From positions 124,001-188,000 of the forward strand of contig NZ_JAPDDT010000006.1 in assembly GCF_025950235.1 (NCBI RefSeq): a DNA stretch of 64,000 nucleotides, written 5' to 3'. The notes under the pieces are model-generated. The model ran no database searches, was not told the DNA's origin, and saw only the letters and a list, made by a program, of their open reading frames with translations. The DNA comes from Luteolibacter arcticus. GTDB lineage: Bacteria > Verrucomicrobiota > Verrucomicrobiia > Verrucomicrobiales > Akkermansiaceae. A program made the translations under genes and the position numbers. Shown in pieces: positions 10,301-19,700 of this stretch (positions within the stretch are counted from its first letter, which is position 1; each line of letters begins with the position of its first letter).

Positions 10301-12556
10301 TCGGGTGCCTTCGGCATTACCAAGGCCGACAGCGGCACGCTCACGCTCGCCGGGGCCAACACCTATTCGGGGGGGCTCACCATTGCCGGCGGCACGCTTG
10401 CCATCTCCCATCTCGGCGCACTGGGAACAGGCAATGTTGATCTCGCGAACAACACCACCCTCCAAGTCAACACCACCGGCAACCTGACCGATGCCAACAC
10501 CCTTTCGGTGGGCACCGGCAAGAGTGCGCTCGTCAACTTTGCCGGAAGCGGTGCCCGCTCCCTCGGCTCGGGCAACATCAATCTGGATGGCACGTTGCGA
10601 GTCACCCGCACCTCCTCCGGAGTCGGCGCTGTAAACTTTACCGGTGCCCTCGTCGGAGCCGGAACCCTCGAGGTTGGCAATACCCAGTCCAGCACCGCTC
10701 CCGGCCCTGATGGCCAAGGTCGCTTCAATATCACCAATGCCAACGCCTACAATTCCTTCACCGGAAACGTTCACGTCCTCGATGGCGGCAACCTGACCCT
10801 GTTCAATGGCACCCTTACGGGCCAGGATCTCACGATCGATACCGGTGGCTTTATCTCCCTCGTGGGTGGCAGCACAACCACTGTGGGAACTCTCGGTGGC
10901 GGCGGCTCCATTACCAAGAATACCGCGGCTAGCATCTCCACCCTGAGCGTTGCCGACGGCACTTTCTCCGGCGTGATCTCGCAGAGCCTCCTTGGGGCCA
11001 CCGGCACGGTGGCGCTCACCAAGACGAGTCCCGGCACCTTGACACTGACCGGTCCCGGCGTGGTGCCTACCGCCAACAGCTCGTTCTCCGGCGACATCAC
11101 GGTGAACGATGGCAAGCTGATCGGCGCGGCCCTCCGCACCGGTTCCAACACGGTCTTCGGTAGCGCGAGCAATGCCCGCACGATCACCGTGAACAGCGGC
11201 GCGACGCTGGAGTTCCAAGCGCCGAACACCTTCGGCAATCACAACACCACCAACGTGCCCTCCCTGGTGGTGAGCGGTGGCACGGTCACCAACTCGGATC
11301 CCGCGGTCAGCAATGCGATCAACAACGCGCTGAACAACGTGACCTTGAACAGTGGCACCCTGACTTCGACCACGGGAAGCGCGTCGCCACTCGATGCTCC
11401 GAGAGATGCCGAAACCTACGGCTCTTGGAACATCAATGGCACGGTCACTTCGACCGGGACCTCGCTGATCAGCACCACCGCCGGTAGCAATGGCCAAGTG
11501 ATGCTCGGTAGCGCTGGTGCGCATACGACCTTTGCGGTCACCAGCGGGACCCTGACCGTCTCCGCACCGTTGATGAGTGGAGACAGCGCCTTCGTCAGTG
11601 GCTTGACCAAGACGGGTGCCGGCACGCTCACGCTTTCCGGAGTCAATGTCTACACCGGTGTCACCACCCTTAACGCGGGCAAAGTGCTGGTGAACAATGC
11701 CAGCGGTTCCGCCACCGGTACCAACACTGTCACCGTCAAGTCCACCGCCACCCTCGGCGGCACTGGCGCTGTGGCGGGACCAATCGTCGTGGAATCCGGC
11801 GGTACGCTCGCCCCGGGCGAGTCCATCGAGTCGCTCGCGACGGGTGAACTGACGCTGCCCGTGGGTGCTATCTTTGCCGCGGAGATCAACTCGTCCGGCT
11901 CGCCTTCCGCGGACGTGGTGAATGTCACGGGCAATGTCACCCTGGGGGGCACCCTTGCCCTCACCGACATCGCCGGTGCCCCGGCGGCCATCACACTTGG
12001 CACCAAGCTGACGCTCATCACCTATACCGGCACACTTGGCGGCACCTTCAACGGCTTGGCGGAGGGTGCTACCGTGAACGTCGGCATCAACAACTTCACG
12101 ATCCGCTACGCCGACAGCAATGCGGTGACCCTGGAAGCCCTCGCACCTGCCGGCGGCTTCAGCTCATGGGCGAGCACCAATGCACCCGGGCAAACCGCCA
12201 ATCAGGATTACGATGGGGACGGCGTCGCCAACGGCGTCGAGTATGTCCTCGGCGGATTGGCCACCACCAATGATCTGAGCAAGCTGCCGACCGTTTCAAC
12301 TGCGAACGGCGATCTGGTCTTCACCTTCCTGCGCGATCAGGATTCGAAGACTCCCGACACGTCGGTGGTCATCGACGTGGGCACCACGCTCGTGACCTGG
12401 CCGCTGAACTTCACGGTCGGCAATAACACGGCGGGTTCCACGACCAGGGTGACTGTCACCGACAATCTCAACGGCACCGACACGGTGAAGCTGACTATAG
12501 CCCAAGCACCGGACGCGAAGAAATTCGCCCGCCTGCGGGTGGAGGTCGCGCCCTGA
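7391..12556 (+). CDS. PATR secreted protein 2 (tandem paralogue)
   Basis: 1721 residues from a GTG start. The open frame reaches back to 7103, but the GTG at 7391 aligns exactly with the ATG of the upstream paralogue (V/MKKTPRFI...LSILLGS) and opens a signal peptide, while the upstream codons look non-coding. After the same WNGSASADWGNAANW block there are at least six PATR motifs ('LSGxNTYTGTTTVNAGTL') in a Gly/Ser/Thr-rich beta-helix. The C-terminal domain (DYDGDGVANGVEY ... FARLRVEVAP) is nearly identical to that of protein 1. It has about 490 more residues than protein 1, from extra repeat units in the middle. No barrel domain is present. A surface adhesin or scaffold is an inference. Confidence 0.85.
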   Translation: MKKTPRFIRLSILLGSAFQTTQAVDNVWNGSASADWGNAANWTGGLPDTTAERATFNGVGAQNNVTFAAAIEGTGSAGIGGILVQAGQTSPLTINSTTGLLNFRFASSTGITIESGAAAFSMGTSGGNIRLVPQTTATYTFQNDSANTATLGNKITNTTGGGNANFTLAFTGSGNWQVDGLINPSTSTGPSHVTKSGTGTTILAGANTYTGTTTVNAGTLRAGVVSAGGTNGAFGNGAALTLADVAGANLDLAGFATDIGSLAGGGTTGGNVALGAGTLTVGRNNTSTAYAGTIAGGGGFTKLGTGTQTLSGPNTYTGTTTVNAGTVKAGVATVAGVSGAFGNNSAVVMANAAGATLDLNGFNTQIGKLTGGGSTGGNLTLGSASLTIGSGSIDLAGTYAGAISGSGTLSFQGNHTAASSILSSVGLTGANSGFTGQLSIAGARIGATTQATLGNGTITIGTNGQLFASGSGTYTNSFTLNAGSGWLEPTIGSLGAIRLDTASTISGTITLNSNASIGSNSGTNTISGAISDGSGSNLLTKVGVGTIALSGANTYAGGTRINAGTLSVANIGTAASSSSNLGAAGGISLGNTTVTGALRYTGTGETTDRALTFAGGTGGATLDQSGSGSLVLTGGFSIPGAAATDQRKTLTLQGSTAGTGEITGTIANAALGTAGQLATSLTKSGTGIWTLSGSNLYTGATTVSGGTLAFAGPSSLPTGSIFSVGSGATLSVADGTARAHTLAGLNFASGAIRVDWAGAATDTLTTSAAATTSGVVTFHLNAATPSGSGHTLLHAASGLSNATYVLANTTGFTAVLNATDTDVTIGSLTPSSPLPTAYWYGGQLAGAGNAMALSTGSLSNWSSGPTLTPTGLTPGASTDIIFSTTADAVEQSNIVLGANMAAKSLTFVDSTPVTIKPDGGHNITLLSNGTGAASAINAIESATINSAVVLGDSQSWTVAPGKTLTVGGGVSGAFGITKADSGTLTLAGANTYSGGLTIAGGTLAISHLGALGTGNVDLANNTTLQVNTTGNLTDANTLSVGTGKSALVNFAGSGARSLGSGNINLDGTLRVTRTSSGVGAVNFTGALVGAGTLEVGNTQSSTAPGPDGQGRFNITNANAYNSFTGNVHVLDGGNLTLFNGTLTGQDLTIDTGGFISLVGGSTTTVGTLGGGGSITKNTAASISTLSVADGTFSGVISQSLLGATGTVALTKTSPGTLTLTGPGVVPTANSSFSGDITVNDGKLIGAALRTGSNTVFGSASNARTITVNSGATLEFQAPNTFGNHNTTNVPSLVVSGGTVTNSDPAVSNAINNALNNVTLNSGTLTSTTGSASPLDAPRDAETYGSWNINGTVTSTGTSLISTTAGSNGQVMLGSAGAHTTFAVTSGTLTVSAPLMSGDSAFVSGLTKTGAGTLTLSGVNVYTGVTTLNAGKVLVNNASGSATGTNTVTVKSTATLGGTGAVAGPIVVESGGTLAPGESIESLATGELTLPVGAIFAAEINSSGSPSADVVNVTGNVTLGGTLALTDIAGAPAAITLGTKLTLITYTGTLGGTFNGLAEGATVNVGINNFTIRYADSNAVTLEALAPAGGFSSWASTNAPGQTANQDYDGDGVANGVEYVLGGLATTNDLSKLPTVSTANGDLVFTFLRDQDSKTPDTSVVIDVGTTLVTWPLNFTVGNNTAGSTTRVTVTDNLNGTDTVKLTIAQAPDAKKFARLRVEVAP

Positions 12557-12649
12557 GTCAGATAGTTCGCGGCTAGCGCGATGAAATAGATTTCCCGTCG
12601 AGGTCAAGAAGGGAAGGAACGGTGCCGCGCGGAGCAATCCGCGCGGCAC
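12250..12649 (+). repeat. Duplicated 3' end of PATR genes, copy 2
   Basis: Second copy of the ~400-bp segment at 6682-7081. It includes the noncoding stretch from TGAGTCAGATA to the terminator hairpin, with only a few substitutions. Confidence 0.8.
12622..12649 (+). terminator. Hairpin terminator of PATR gene 2
   Basis: A perfect 12-bp stem GTGCCGCGCGGA / TCCGCGCGGCAC with a GCAA tetraloop, followed by TTGTGTTT. The remaining 160 bp to the next gene show no feature. Confidence 0.7.
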
Positions 12650-12810
12650 TTGTGTTTCCGTTTCTCGTGTCCGGCAGTTGTCCCGGTCGAGATCCCGCGC
12701 TGACCTCTTGTTGAAGCGGCTGTGACTGGGTCGGTCGGAAAAGTCTGGTTTGAGATCGACAATTTATCCTGTGGTTGCCGCTCAAAGCCTTGCGAGACCG
12801 CGCATCATCC

Positions 12811-15051
12811 ATGAAACGTTCACACTTCCTCACCACCGCCCTGGCGATTGGATTCACCATCACTCCTCTCACCGGCCATGCCGGACAGGCGGACTACAAT
12901 GAGGTCGGCAAGCAGATGGCCATTATGCTGCAGAACGGCCACGTGGCCCGTCCGCCTTTTGACGAAATGAGCCAACGGTTTCTGGACGCCTATCTGCGGA
13001 GCCTCGATCCGGACAAGCTCTACTTCACGCAGGAGGATGTCAGCCGTTTCGGCCGCGACTACGGTGGGAAGCTGGCAAACATGCTCCTCCGGCGGGAGGG
13101 CATGAAGGCCGCTCAGGATATCTACGGCATCTTCCGCCAGCGGGTGGAAGCCCGTGTGGCCGAGGCCGACCGGTTGCTCGCCGCAAATGCCTTCGATTTC
13201 TCCACGGAGGAGACGATCCTGCGCAGCCGCAAGGACGCGGCCTGGCCACCGGACGAGACCGCGGCGGTGGCGGTCTGGCAACAACAGGTGAAGGCGGACG
13301 TGCTCGCCGATGCTCTCCGCCGCTCCATGGCCGCTCAAATCCCCGCAAGGCAGGCCGCGGAGAAGCAGCAGGGCGAAGACATGGAGCCGAAGGACAAGAT
13401 CGCCCGTCGTTACCTGCGTTTGCGGGAGGACGTCAGGCACGCTGGCGAGGAAGACGTGGCTGCCCGGTTTCTCAACGCCGTGGCCCATTCCTTCGATCCG
13501 CACACGGACTACTTCACTTCCTCCGAGATGACCCGCTTTCAGGAAGACATGAGGAACGAGCTTGCCGGGATCGGCGTGACCTTTGCGAGCGGAGAAGATG
13601 GCGCGACCGAGGTCACGGGCATCGTGATCGGGGGACCCGCGGACAAGCAGGGAACTCTCCAGCCCAAGGATCGGATTGTCGCGGTGGACCCGGATGGCAC
13701 CGGCCCCCGCGAGATGGTGGACATCCTTTTCATGAACTCCGGCGAGGTCAGCAATCTTGTCCGTGGCCCGGAGAATGTCTCCGTTTTTTTGAAGACCCGG
13801 CGGGCCGGAGCGGCACAAGACGAGACCTCCATAGTCGATCTGGTCCGCGGTAAATTCAACCGCAAGGACGGGCAGGCAAGCGCTGCTATCTTCGACGTCA
13901 AGCCGGCGGGCAGTGAAGCATCCCGCCTCGGCGTGATCACGCTGCCATCCTTCTATTCGGACTTCGATGACGGGCAAGTCCGTTGCTCGGTCGATGTGGA
14001 GCGTTTGTTGGAGCGGCTGAAGGTCGAGCGGATCGATGGCTTGCTGGTTGATCTCCGCAACAACGGCGGGGGATCGCTCGCCGAAGTCCTGCGGATCACC
14101 GGTTTCTTTTCCCCTCGTGGCCCGGTGGTTCAAGTGAAGGGCTCCGTGGGCGGGATCGAGGTGAAGGAGTCCGATCGCCGGGTTCCGATTTACGATGGCC
14201 CGGTGGTTGTGCTCACGAACAAGGGCAGCGCCTCCGCCAGTGAGATCCTCGCGGGGGCACTCCAGGATGCCAACCGCGCCGTGATCGTCGGAGACACCTC
14301 GACCTTCGGCAAGGGCACCGTCCAGAACGGACCGCACGACATCGGCCGCATGCTGCCCTTCTTTGGTGACCGCGACAATGCCGGCGGCCTCAAGATCACG
14401 TTCCAGAAATTCTACCGTCCTTCGGGCTCTTCGACCCAGATGGTTGGCGTCGTTCCCGACATCATCCTGCCGTCTCCCGGTGACGCGGCGGAATACGGGG
14501 AGGCTTTTCTCGAGCATGCGCTGGGGCATGACCGGATCGGTCGTGCGCCGGAATTCGCACCCCTCAAGAAGGAAGCGCTCTCGCTACCTCGCCTGAAGGA
14601 ACTCAGCGCGGGACGGGTCGCGGCATCGAAAGACTTCAACGAGATCATCGAGGATGTTGCCAAAGCGAAAGCCATCGCCGGTGCGAACCGCGTTTCATTG
14701 CATCTGGCCACCCGGCAGAAGGAACTGGATGAGGTCGCCGTCTGGCAACAGCGGCGGAATGCAGAACGGCAGGCGCGTTTTGCCGCGATGCAACAGCGGG
14801 ACAGGGAGCAACTCACCTTCTACAAGCTCACCCTCGACCAGGTGGCAAAGGGCGGCGATCCCTTGAAATACGATCCCTCCCTCGCCAGCGAAGACTACCT
14901 TCGCACGGCGAAGGACGAAACCGCCGCGCTCAGCGATACTCTGTCATGGCCCAGTGCCCTGGACCCCCAGAAGCGGGAGACCCTCGCGATCCTCGGAGAC
15001 ATGGTGGATATCAATCGCAATGCGCGTCTGGCGGGAATGCCCTCGCGATGA
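12811..15051 (+). CDS. prc: Tail-specific (C-terminal processing) protease, S41 family
   Basis: 746 residues. A periplasmic Ser/Lys endopeptidase that cleaves proteins from their C-termini. The ATG at 12811 opens a signal peptide (MKRSHFLTTALAIGF...GHAG); an in-frame codon at 12775 gives a poorer start. Domains in order: a Tsp N-terminal helical domain with 'LDPDKLYFTQ', a PDZ domain around residues 245-340 (IGVTFASGE...GIVIGGPADK), and the S41 core with 'NNGGGSL'. The likely nucleophile is Ser475 in GSASASEIL and the general base is Lys501 in TFGKGTVQ, with the 26-residue spacing expected from E. coli Prc (25). A C-terminal helical domain follows. The length fits the 650-750 residues of the long Prc class. 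Confidence 0.93.
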   Translation: MKRSHFLTTALAIGFTITPLTGHAGQADYNEVGKQMAIMLQNGHVARPPFDEMSQRFLDAYLRSLDPDKLYFTQEDVSRFGRDYGGKLANMLLRREGMKAAQDIYGIFRQRVEARVAEADRLLAANAFDFSTEETILRSRKDAAWPPDETAAVAVWQQQVKADVLADALRRSMAAQIPARQAAEKQQGEDMEPKDKIARRYLRLREDVRHAGEEDVAARFLNAVAHSFDPHTDYFTSSEMTRFQEDMRNELAGIGVTFASGEDGATEVTGIVIGGPADKQGTLQPKDRIVAVDPDGTGPREMVDILFMNSGEVSNLVRGPENVSVFLKTRRAGAAQDETSIVDLVRGKFNRKDGQASAAIFDVKPAGSEASRLGVITLPSFYSDFDDGQVRCSVDVERLLERLKVERIDGLLVDLRNNGGGSLAEVLRITGFFSPRGPVVQVKGSVGGIEVKESDRRVPIYDGPVVVLTNKGSASASEILAGALQDANRAVIVGDTSTFGKGTVQNGPHDIGRMLPFFGDRDNAGGLKITFQKFYRPSGSSTQMVGVVPDIILPSPGDAAEYGEAFLEHALGHDRIGRAPEFAPLKKEALSLPRLKELSAGRVAASKDFNEIIEDVAKAKAIAGANRVSLHLATRQKELDEVAVWQQRRNAERQARFAAMQQRDREQLTFYKLTLDQVAKGGDPLKYDPSLASEDYLRTAKDETAALSDTLSWPSALDPQKRETLAILGDMVDINRNARLAGMPSR

Positions 15052-15064
15052 TCCTGACTTGAGC

Positions 15065-15080
15065 GCGGCCGGAAGGCCGC
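15065..15080 (+). terminator. Short hairpin after prc
   Basis: GCGGCC-GGAA-GGCCGC, a 6-bp perfect stem 14 bp after the stop codon, without a clear T tract. A weak candidate terminator. Confidence 0.3.
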
Positions 15081-15128
15081 CGTTGCCTGCAATGGAAGGG
15101 CGATGGTGATCGGGGAAATCGTGGGATC

Positions 15129-15155
15129 GTCCATCTTTTTCCCCGAATCATCCAT
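15129..15155 (+). promoter_or_regulatory. Tandem TCCAT element, copy C
   Basis: GTCCATCTTTTTCC followed by ATCATCCATTG, cores at 15130 and 15151 (21 bp apart), about 100 bp before the sugar porter start. It is almost identical to copy A, extending into 'TTGTTCCGG' beyond the second half-site. Confidence 0.6.
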
Positions 15156-15256
15156 TGTTCCGGAACCTCAGTGCATGATGGAATGGCAACCAGTGCCTGC
15201 GCGGTGTTTCACCCCGCGGGTGACTGCGTCGGGCAACCCAATTCCGAGGATTATTC

Positions 15257-16696
15257 ATGGCTCTAGTGACGACATCTGCCGCTGCGGACGAGGTGATTCC
15301 GCTCGACGAAAGGCATGGGGGCTACCTGTGGATGATCGCGCTGATTGCCGCGCTGGGAGGACTGTTGTTCGGCTACGATTGGGTAGTGATCGGTGGCGCG
15401 GCACCCTTCTATGAGGAATTCTTCCATTTGACCGAAGCAGAGGATCGCGGCTGGGCGCAGAGTTGCGCTTTAATCGGTTGCCTGGCGGGCGCACTGCTTT
15501 CCGGCGGCTTGAGCGACCGCTTCGGGCGCAAGGGGCTGCTCGTGGTTTCAGCCGTCTTGTTCGCGGTTACCTCCGTGGGCACGGGCCTGGCTAACAGCTT
15601 CAATGCTTTCGTCGCATGGCGGATGCTCGGCGGGGTGGCGATCGGCTTGGCCTCGAATCTATCGCCGATGTATATTGCGGAGATCGCGCCCTCCGCCATT
15701 CGCGGCCGATTGGTTTCGCTGAACCAGTTCACCATCGTGACCGGCGTGCTGCTGGCGCAGGTGGTGAATCTGTGGGTGGCCCAGAAGATGCCCTATGCGC
15801 TGTCATGGCTGCCTGCGGGGGACAAGGAGGCTTTGTCGGCGTGGAACCACACGAGCGGCTGGCGCTGGATGTTCGGCATCACGGTGGTGCCTTCGATCCT
15901 GTTCTTGATCGGCATGCTGGTGGTTCCGGAAAGCCCCCGCTGGCTGGTGAAGAAGGGCCGGCCCGAGCAGGCGGAGAAGATCCTCTCACGGATCGGCGGA
16001 CCGAATTACGCGCGGCGCGTCCTTGGTTCCATCGAAGGCACCGTGGAGTCCGGCGAGAAGGTCGCATTCCGCGAACTCTTGGAGCCGAAGATGCTGCGCA
16101 TTCTCTTGTTGGGGATTGGCTTGGCCGTCTTCCAGCAATGGTGCGGCATCAATGTGATCTTCAACTATGCCGGGGAGATCTTCCGCTCGGCGGGCTATAG
16201 CATCGACGACACGCTGCAGAACATTGCGTGGACCGGTTCGGTCAACCTCGTGTTCACGCTGGTGGCGATGGCGGTGGTGGACAAGCTCGGCCGCCGGCCC
16301 TTGATGCTGGCGGGTTCGGCGGGACTCGCGCTGGTCTACGTGCTGATCGGTTTCTGTTACTACAAGGGCATGCTGGGGGGTAGCGTGCTGACTCTGGTAC
16401 TCATGGCGATCGCTTGCTACGCGGCCACCCTGGCACCCGTGACGTGGGTGGTGATTTCGGAGATCTTCCCGAACCGGATTCGGGGCGCTGCGATGTCCAC
16501 GGCGGTGTTCTTCCTGTGGCTGGCTTGCTTCGTCCTCACCTACACCTTCCCGATCATGAACGAGAAGTTCGGAGCGGCGAACACCTTCTGGACCTACGCC
16601 GGGATCTGCGTGCTCGGCTTCCTGCTGGTGAAGCGGCGGCTGCCTGAAACGAAGGGCAAGAGCCTGGAGCAAATCGAACGCGAACTCGTGGACTGA
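15257..16696 (+). CDS. Sugar porter of the major facilitator superfamily
   Basis: 479 residues, about 12 membrane segments. It carries the sugar-porter signatures 'GGLLFGYDW' in helix 1, 'DRFGRK' after helix 2, 'PESPRWL' before the central loop and 'DKLGRRPLM' after helix 8. This is the proton-coupled pentose/hexose symporter group (XylE/AraE/GLUT-like) of the inner membrane. The substrate cannot be read from sequence. The DUF5107-TPR gene follows after 24 bp, so the two are likely one transcript. A tandem TCCAT element sits upstream. Confidence 0.9.
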   Translation: MALVTTSAAADEVIPLDERHGGYLWMIALIAALGGLLFGYDWVVIGGAAPFYEEFFHLTEAEDRGWAQSCALIGCLAGALLSGGLSDRFGRKGLLVVSAVLFAVTSVGTGLANSFNAFVAWRMLGGVAIGLASNLSPMYIAEIAPSAIRGRLVSLNQFTIVTGVLLAQVVNLWVAQKMPYALSWLPAGDKEALSAWNHTSGWRWMFGITVVPSILFLIGMLVVPESPRWLVKKGRPEQAEKILSRIGGPNYARRVLGSIEGTVESGEKVAFRELLEPKMLRILLLGIGLAVFQQWCGINVIFNYAGEIFRSAGYSIDDTLQNIAWTGSVNLVFTLVAMAVVDKLGRRPLMLAGSAGLALVYVLIGFCYYKGMLGGSVLTLVLMAIACYAATLAPVTWVVISEIFPNRIRGAAMSTAVFFLWLACFVLTYTFPIMNEKFGAANTFWTYAGICVLGFLLVKRRLPETKGKSLEQIERELVD

Positions 16697-16720
16697 GCCG
16701 GAGCGCCGTCACCCTATTTC

Positions 16721-19700
16721 ATGTCTGTCATTGCAAAACTTGAGTCTCTGGTGATCCCCACCTACCCGGTCGGCGAGCCGGAGAAGAATCCTCTGTTCTT
16801 TGAGAAGCGCGTCTATCAGGGATCGAACGGCAAGGTCTATCCGGTGCCGTTCATCGACAAGGTGCACGACCATCCAGAGCAAGTGTGCTACCGGTCGGCG
16901 CGTTTGGAGAACGAACTCGTGAAGTTGGTCATGCTGCCGGAGATCGGCGGGCGCATCTTCATCGGCCAGGACAAGTCGAACCGCGACTACGACTTCTTTT
17001 ACCGTCAGGATGTCATCAAGCCGGCCTTGGTCGGCCTGGCCGGGCCATGGATTTCCGGCGGGGTGGAGTTCAACTGGCCGCAACACCATCGCCCGGGCAC
17101 CTTCCTGCCGGCGGATGTCGCGATCGAGGAGGAGCCGGACGGCGTCCGCACGATTTGGTTCAGCGAACATGATCCGATCCACCGACTCAAGGGCATGCAC
17201 GGGATCCGGCTGCGACCGGGATCTTCACTGATCGAATTGCGCGGACGGCTCTTCAACCGCACCGCCATGACACGGACCTTCCTGTGGTGGGCGAATGTCG
17301 CGGCGAGGGTTCATGATCGCTATCAGGCGTTCTTCCCGCCGGACGTGCACTACGTAGCCGATCACGCGGTGCGGGCGCAGTCGTCCTTTCCTCATGCCAC
17401 GCAGCCCTACTACGGCGTGCCCTATCAAGAGCGGCCGGGCAAGGCTGACCTGAGCTGGTACAAGAACATCCCGGTGCCGACCAGCTACATGGTCTGCCAG
17501 ACCCGCTTCGATTTCTTCGGCGGCTATGACTTCGAGGCGGACGGGGGATTCGTCCATGTCGCGGACCGTCACATCGCGCCGGGCAAGAAGCAGTGGACCT
17601 GGGGCAACCACGATTTCGGCTATGCGTGGGACCGCGAGCTGACGGACACCAACGGGCCGTATGTCGAGTTGATGGCGGGCGTCTATACGGATAACCAGCC
17701 GGACTTCAGCTATCTGCTTCCCTACGAAACGAAGACCTTCTCCCAATTCTGGTGGCCGATCCAGGGGCTCGGCCCGGTGCAGAACGCCAGCACTCGCGCA
17801 GCGTTGCGCCTAGTCGTGGATGAGAAGCGAGGAATCGACTTCGGCGTCGCTGTTCCAGAGGCGATGCCGGGAGCTCGGATCGTGCTGCGTGAGGGCGAGC
17901 GGATACTCATCGATGAAACGGTGGATTTGGTCCCCGGTCCTGCCTGGCGGAAAGCCGGCTTGCGACTGAAGGAGGAAAGTGAACGCGCACTCTCGGCCAG
18001 AGTCTATGATGGCCACGGCAAGGAAGTGCTGTCCTACCGCCCGGTGGATCGCACCACACTCGTTCGCGAGCGCCAGGTGGCAACCCAACCGGCGGCACCC
18101 GCGGAGATGGCCTCGGCGGACGAACTCTATTTCACCGGCGAACACTTGGAGCAGTATCGCCATCCCACCCGGGCGCCGGAACTCTATTGGGAGGAGGCGC
18201 TGCGTCGCGATCCGGCGGATGCCCGCTGCCGTACGGCGCTGGGCCGGCGTGCGCTGGAACGCGGCGAGTTTGTCGTGGCAGCGGAGCATCTCCGCATCGC
18301 GACCGGCCGCTTGACCTCGCATCACCCGAATCCGGTGAATGGGGAGGCTCACTATTATCTCGGGATCACTTTGGGCTGGTTGGACGACGGGGAGGGTAGC
18401 CGCGATGCCCTTGCGAAATCGGCGTGGAATGCCGAGTGGCGGGGAGCTGCCAACTATCAGCTCGCCGCGCTCGATTGCCGGAGCGGGGAGTGGCAGCGCG
18501 CGCTCGGATACCTCGAGGAGGCACTCGATGTGAACCGCCGCAACGCCAAGGCCATCGTGCTGAAGGCTCGCTGCCTGCGCCATCTCGGACTGGAAGACGA
18601 GGCGGTGGTGGTTCTGGATCAGGCGTTGGCGCACGACCCGCTGGACCACTGGGCGCGCTGGGAGAGGGAGGGTGGCAGCACGGCGTTCGCCGAACTTACC
18701 CGCAACGATGGCCAGACGATCCTGGATCTCGCCTTCGACTACATCGGGAGTGGCTTCCGTGAAGAGGCCGTGCGGTTGATCCGCTGGCACCACGCCCACC
18801 CGGTACCGCAGTCCGCCGTGCCGAACCCCTTGGCCGCCACGCCGATGACCCGGTATCTGCTGGCATGGCTGCTGGCCAGCGCGGTGGCGCTCGAAGGCGC
18901 GCGCCCGCAATCGCCGGATCGCTTCTTTCCCTCGCGACTGGAGGAATACGTGGTGCTCCTGTGGGCGGTGGACCAGCCGGGGAACGATCCGGTGGCCGCC
19001 TACGCGCTGGGCAACTTCCTCTACGACCGCAAGCGTCATGGCGAGGCAATCGCCGCCTGGGAACGCTCCCTTGCCGAGGGGGCGAAGTTCGCGACCGTTC
19101 ACCGCAACCTGGGGATCGCCTATTGGAACCAGCACCGCGACGGACTCGCAGCACGCGCGAGCTATGAGAAGGCGCTTGCCGCGGATCCCTGCGATGCACG
19201 GTTGCTCGCCGAGTTCGACCAACTTCGCAAGAAGCTCAACGATCCTCTGGCGGACCGCCTGACTTTCCTGGAAGAGCGCCGCCAGCTTGTGCTGGAGCGG
19301 GACGACTGCGCGGTGGAACTTGCCACGCTCTACAACCTCACCGGCCAGCCGGCGCGGGCGCTCGAACTGCTCACCACCCGTCGCTTCCATCCATGGGAAG
19401 GAGGTGAAGGCTCTGTCCTCCGGCAATTTACGACCGCGCATCTCGCCTTGGGGCGCGAGGCATTGGAGGCGGGTGATGCGAAACAGGCCTATGCCCACTT
19501 CTCCCATGCCATGGACACCCCGGCCAATCTGGGCGAGGCCTACCACCTCCTCCAGGCAAAGGCGGACGTGAACTACTGGTTGGGTCGCAGCTTGATCGTC
19601 CTCGGTCGCGAGGAAAAAGCGCTGCGTTGTTTCGAAGCGAGTGCCGCGGAAGACGGCGATTTCTCCGACATGGCGGTGACCGCCCACAGCCCGCTGAGCT

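Noticed and set aside
12800-12812. ATCATCCAT just before the prc start
   Set aside because: Only one half-site; nothing similar 21 bp upstream.
12820-14529. Long open frame opposite prc, and similar long antisense frames opposite the PATR, TPR and PA14 genes
   Set aside because: These are mirror frames of GC-rich genes; their products are Arg/Pro/His-rich with no start context or recognisable motif.
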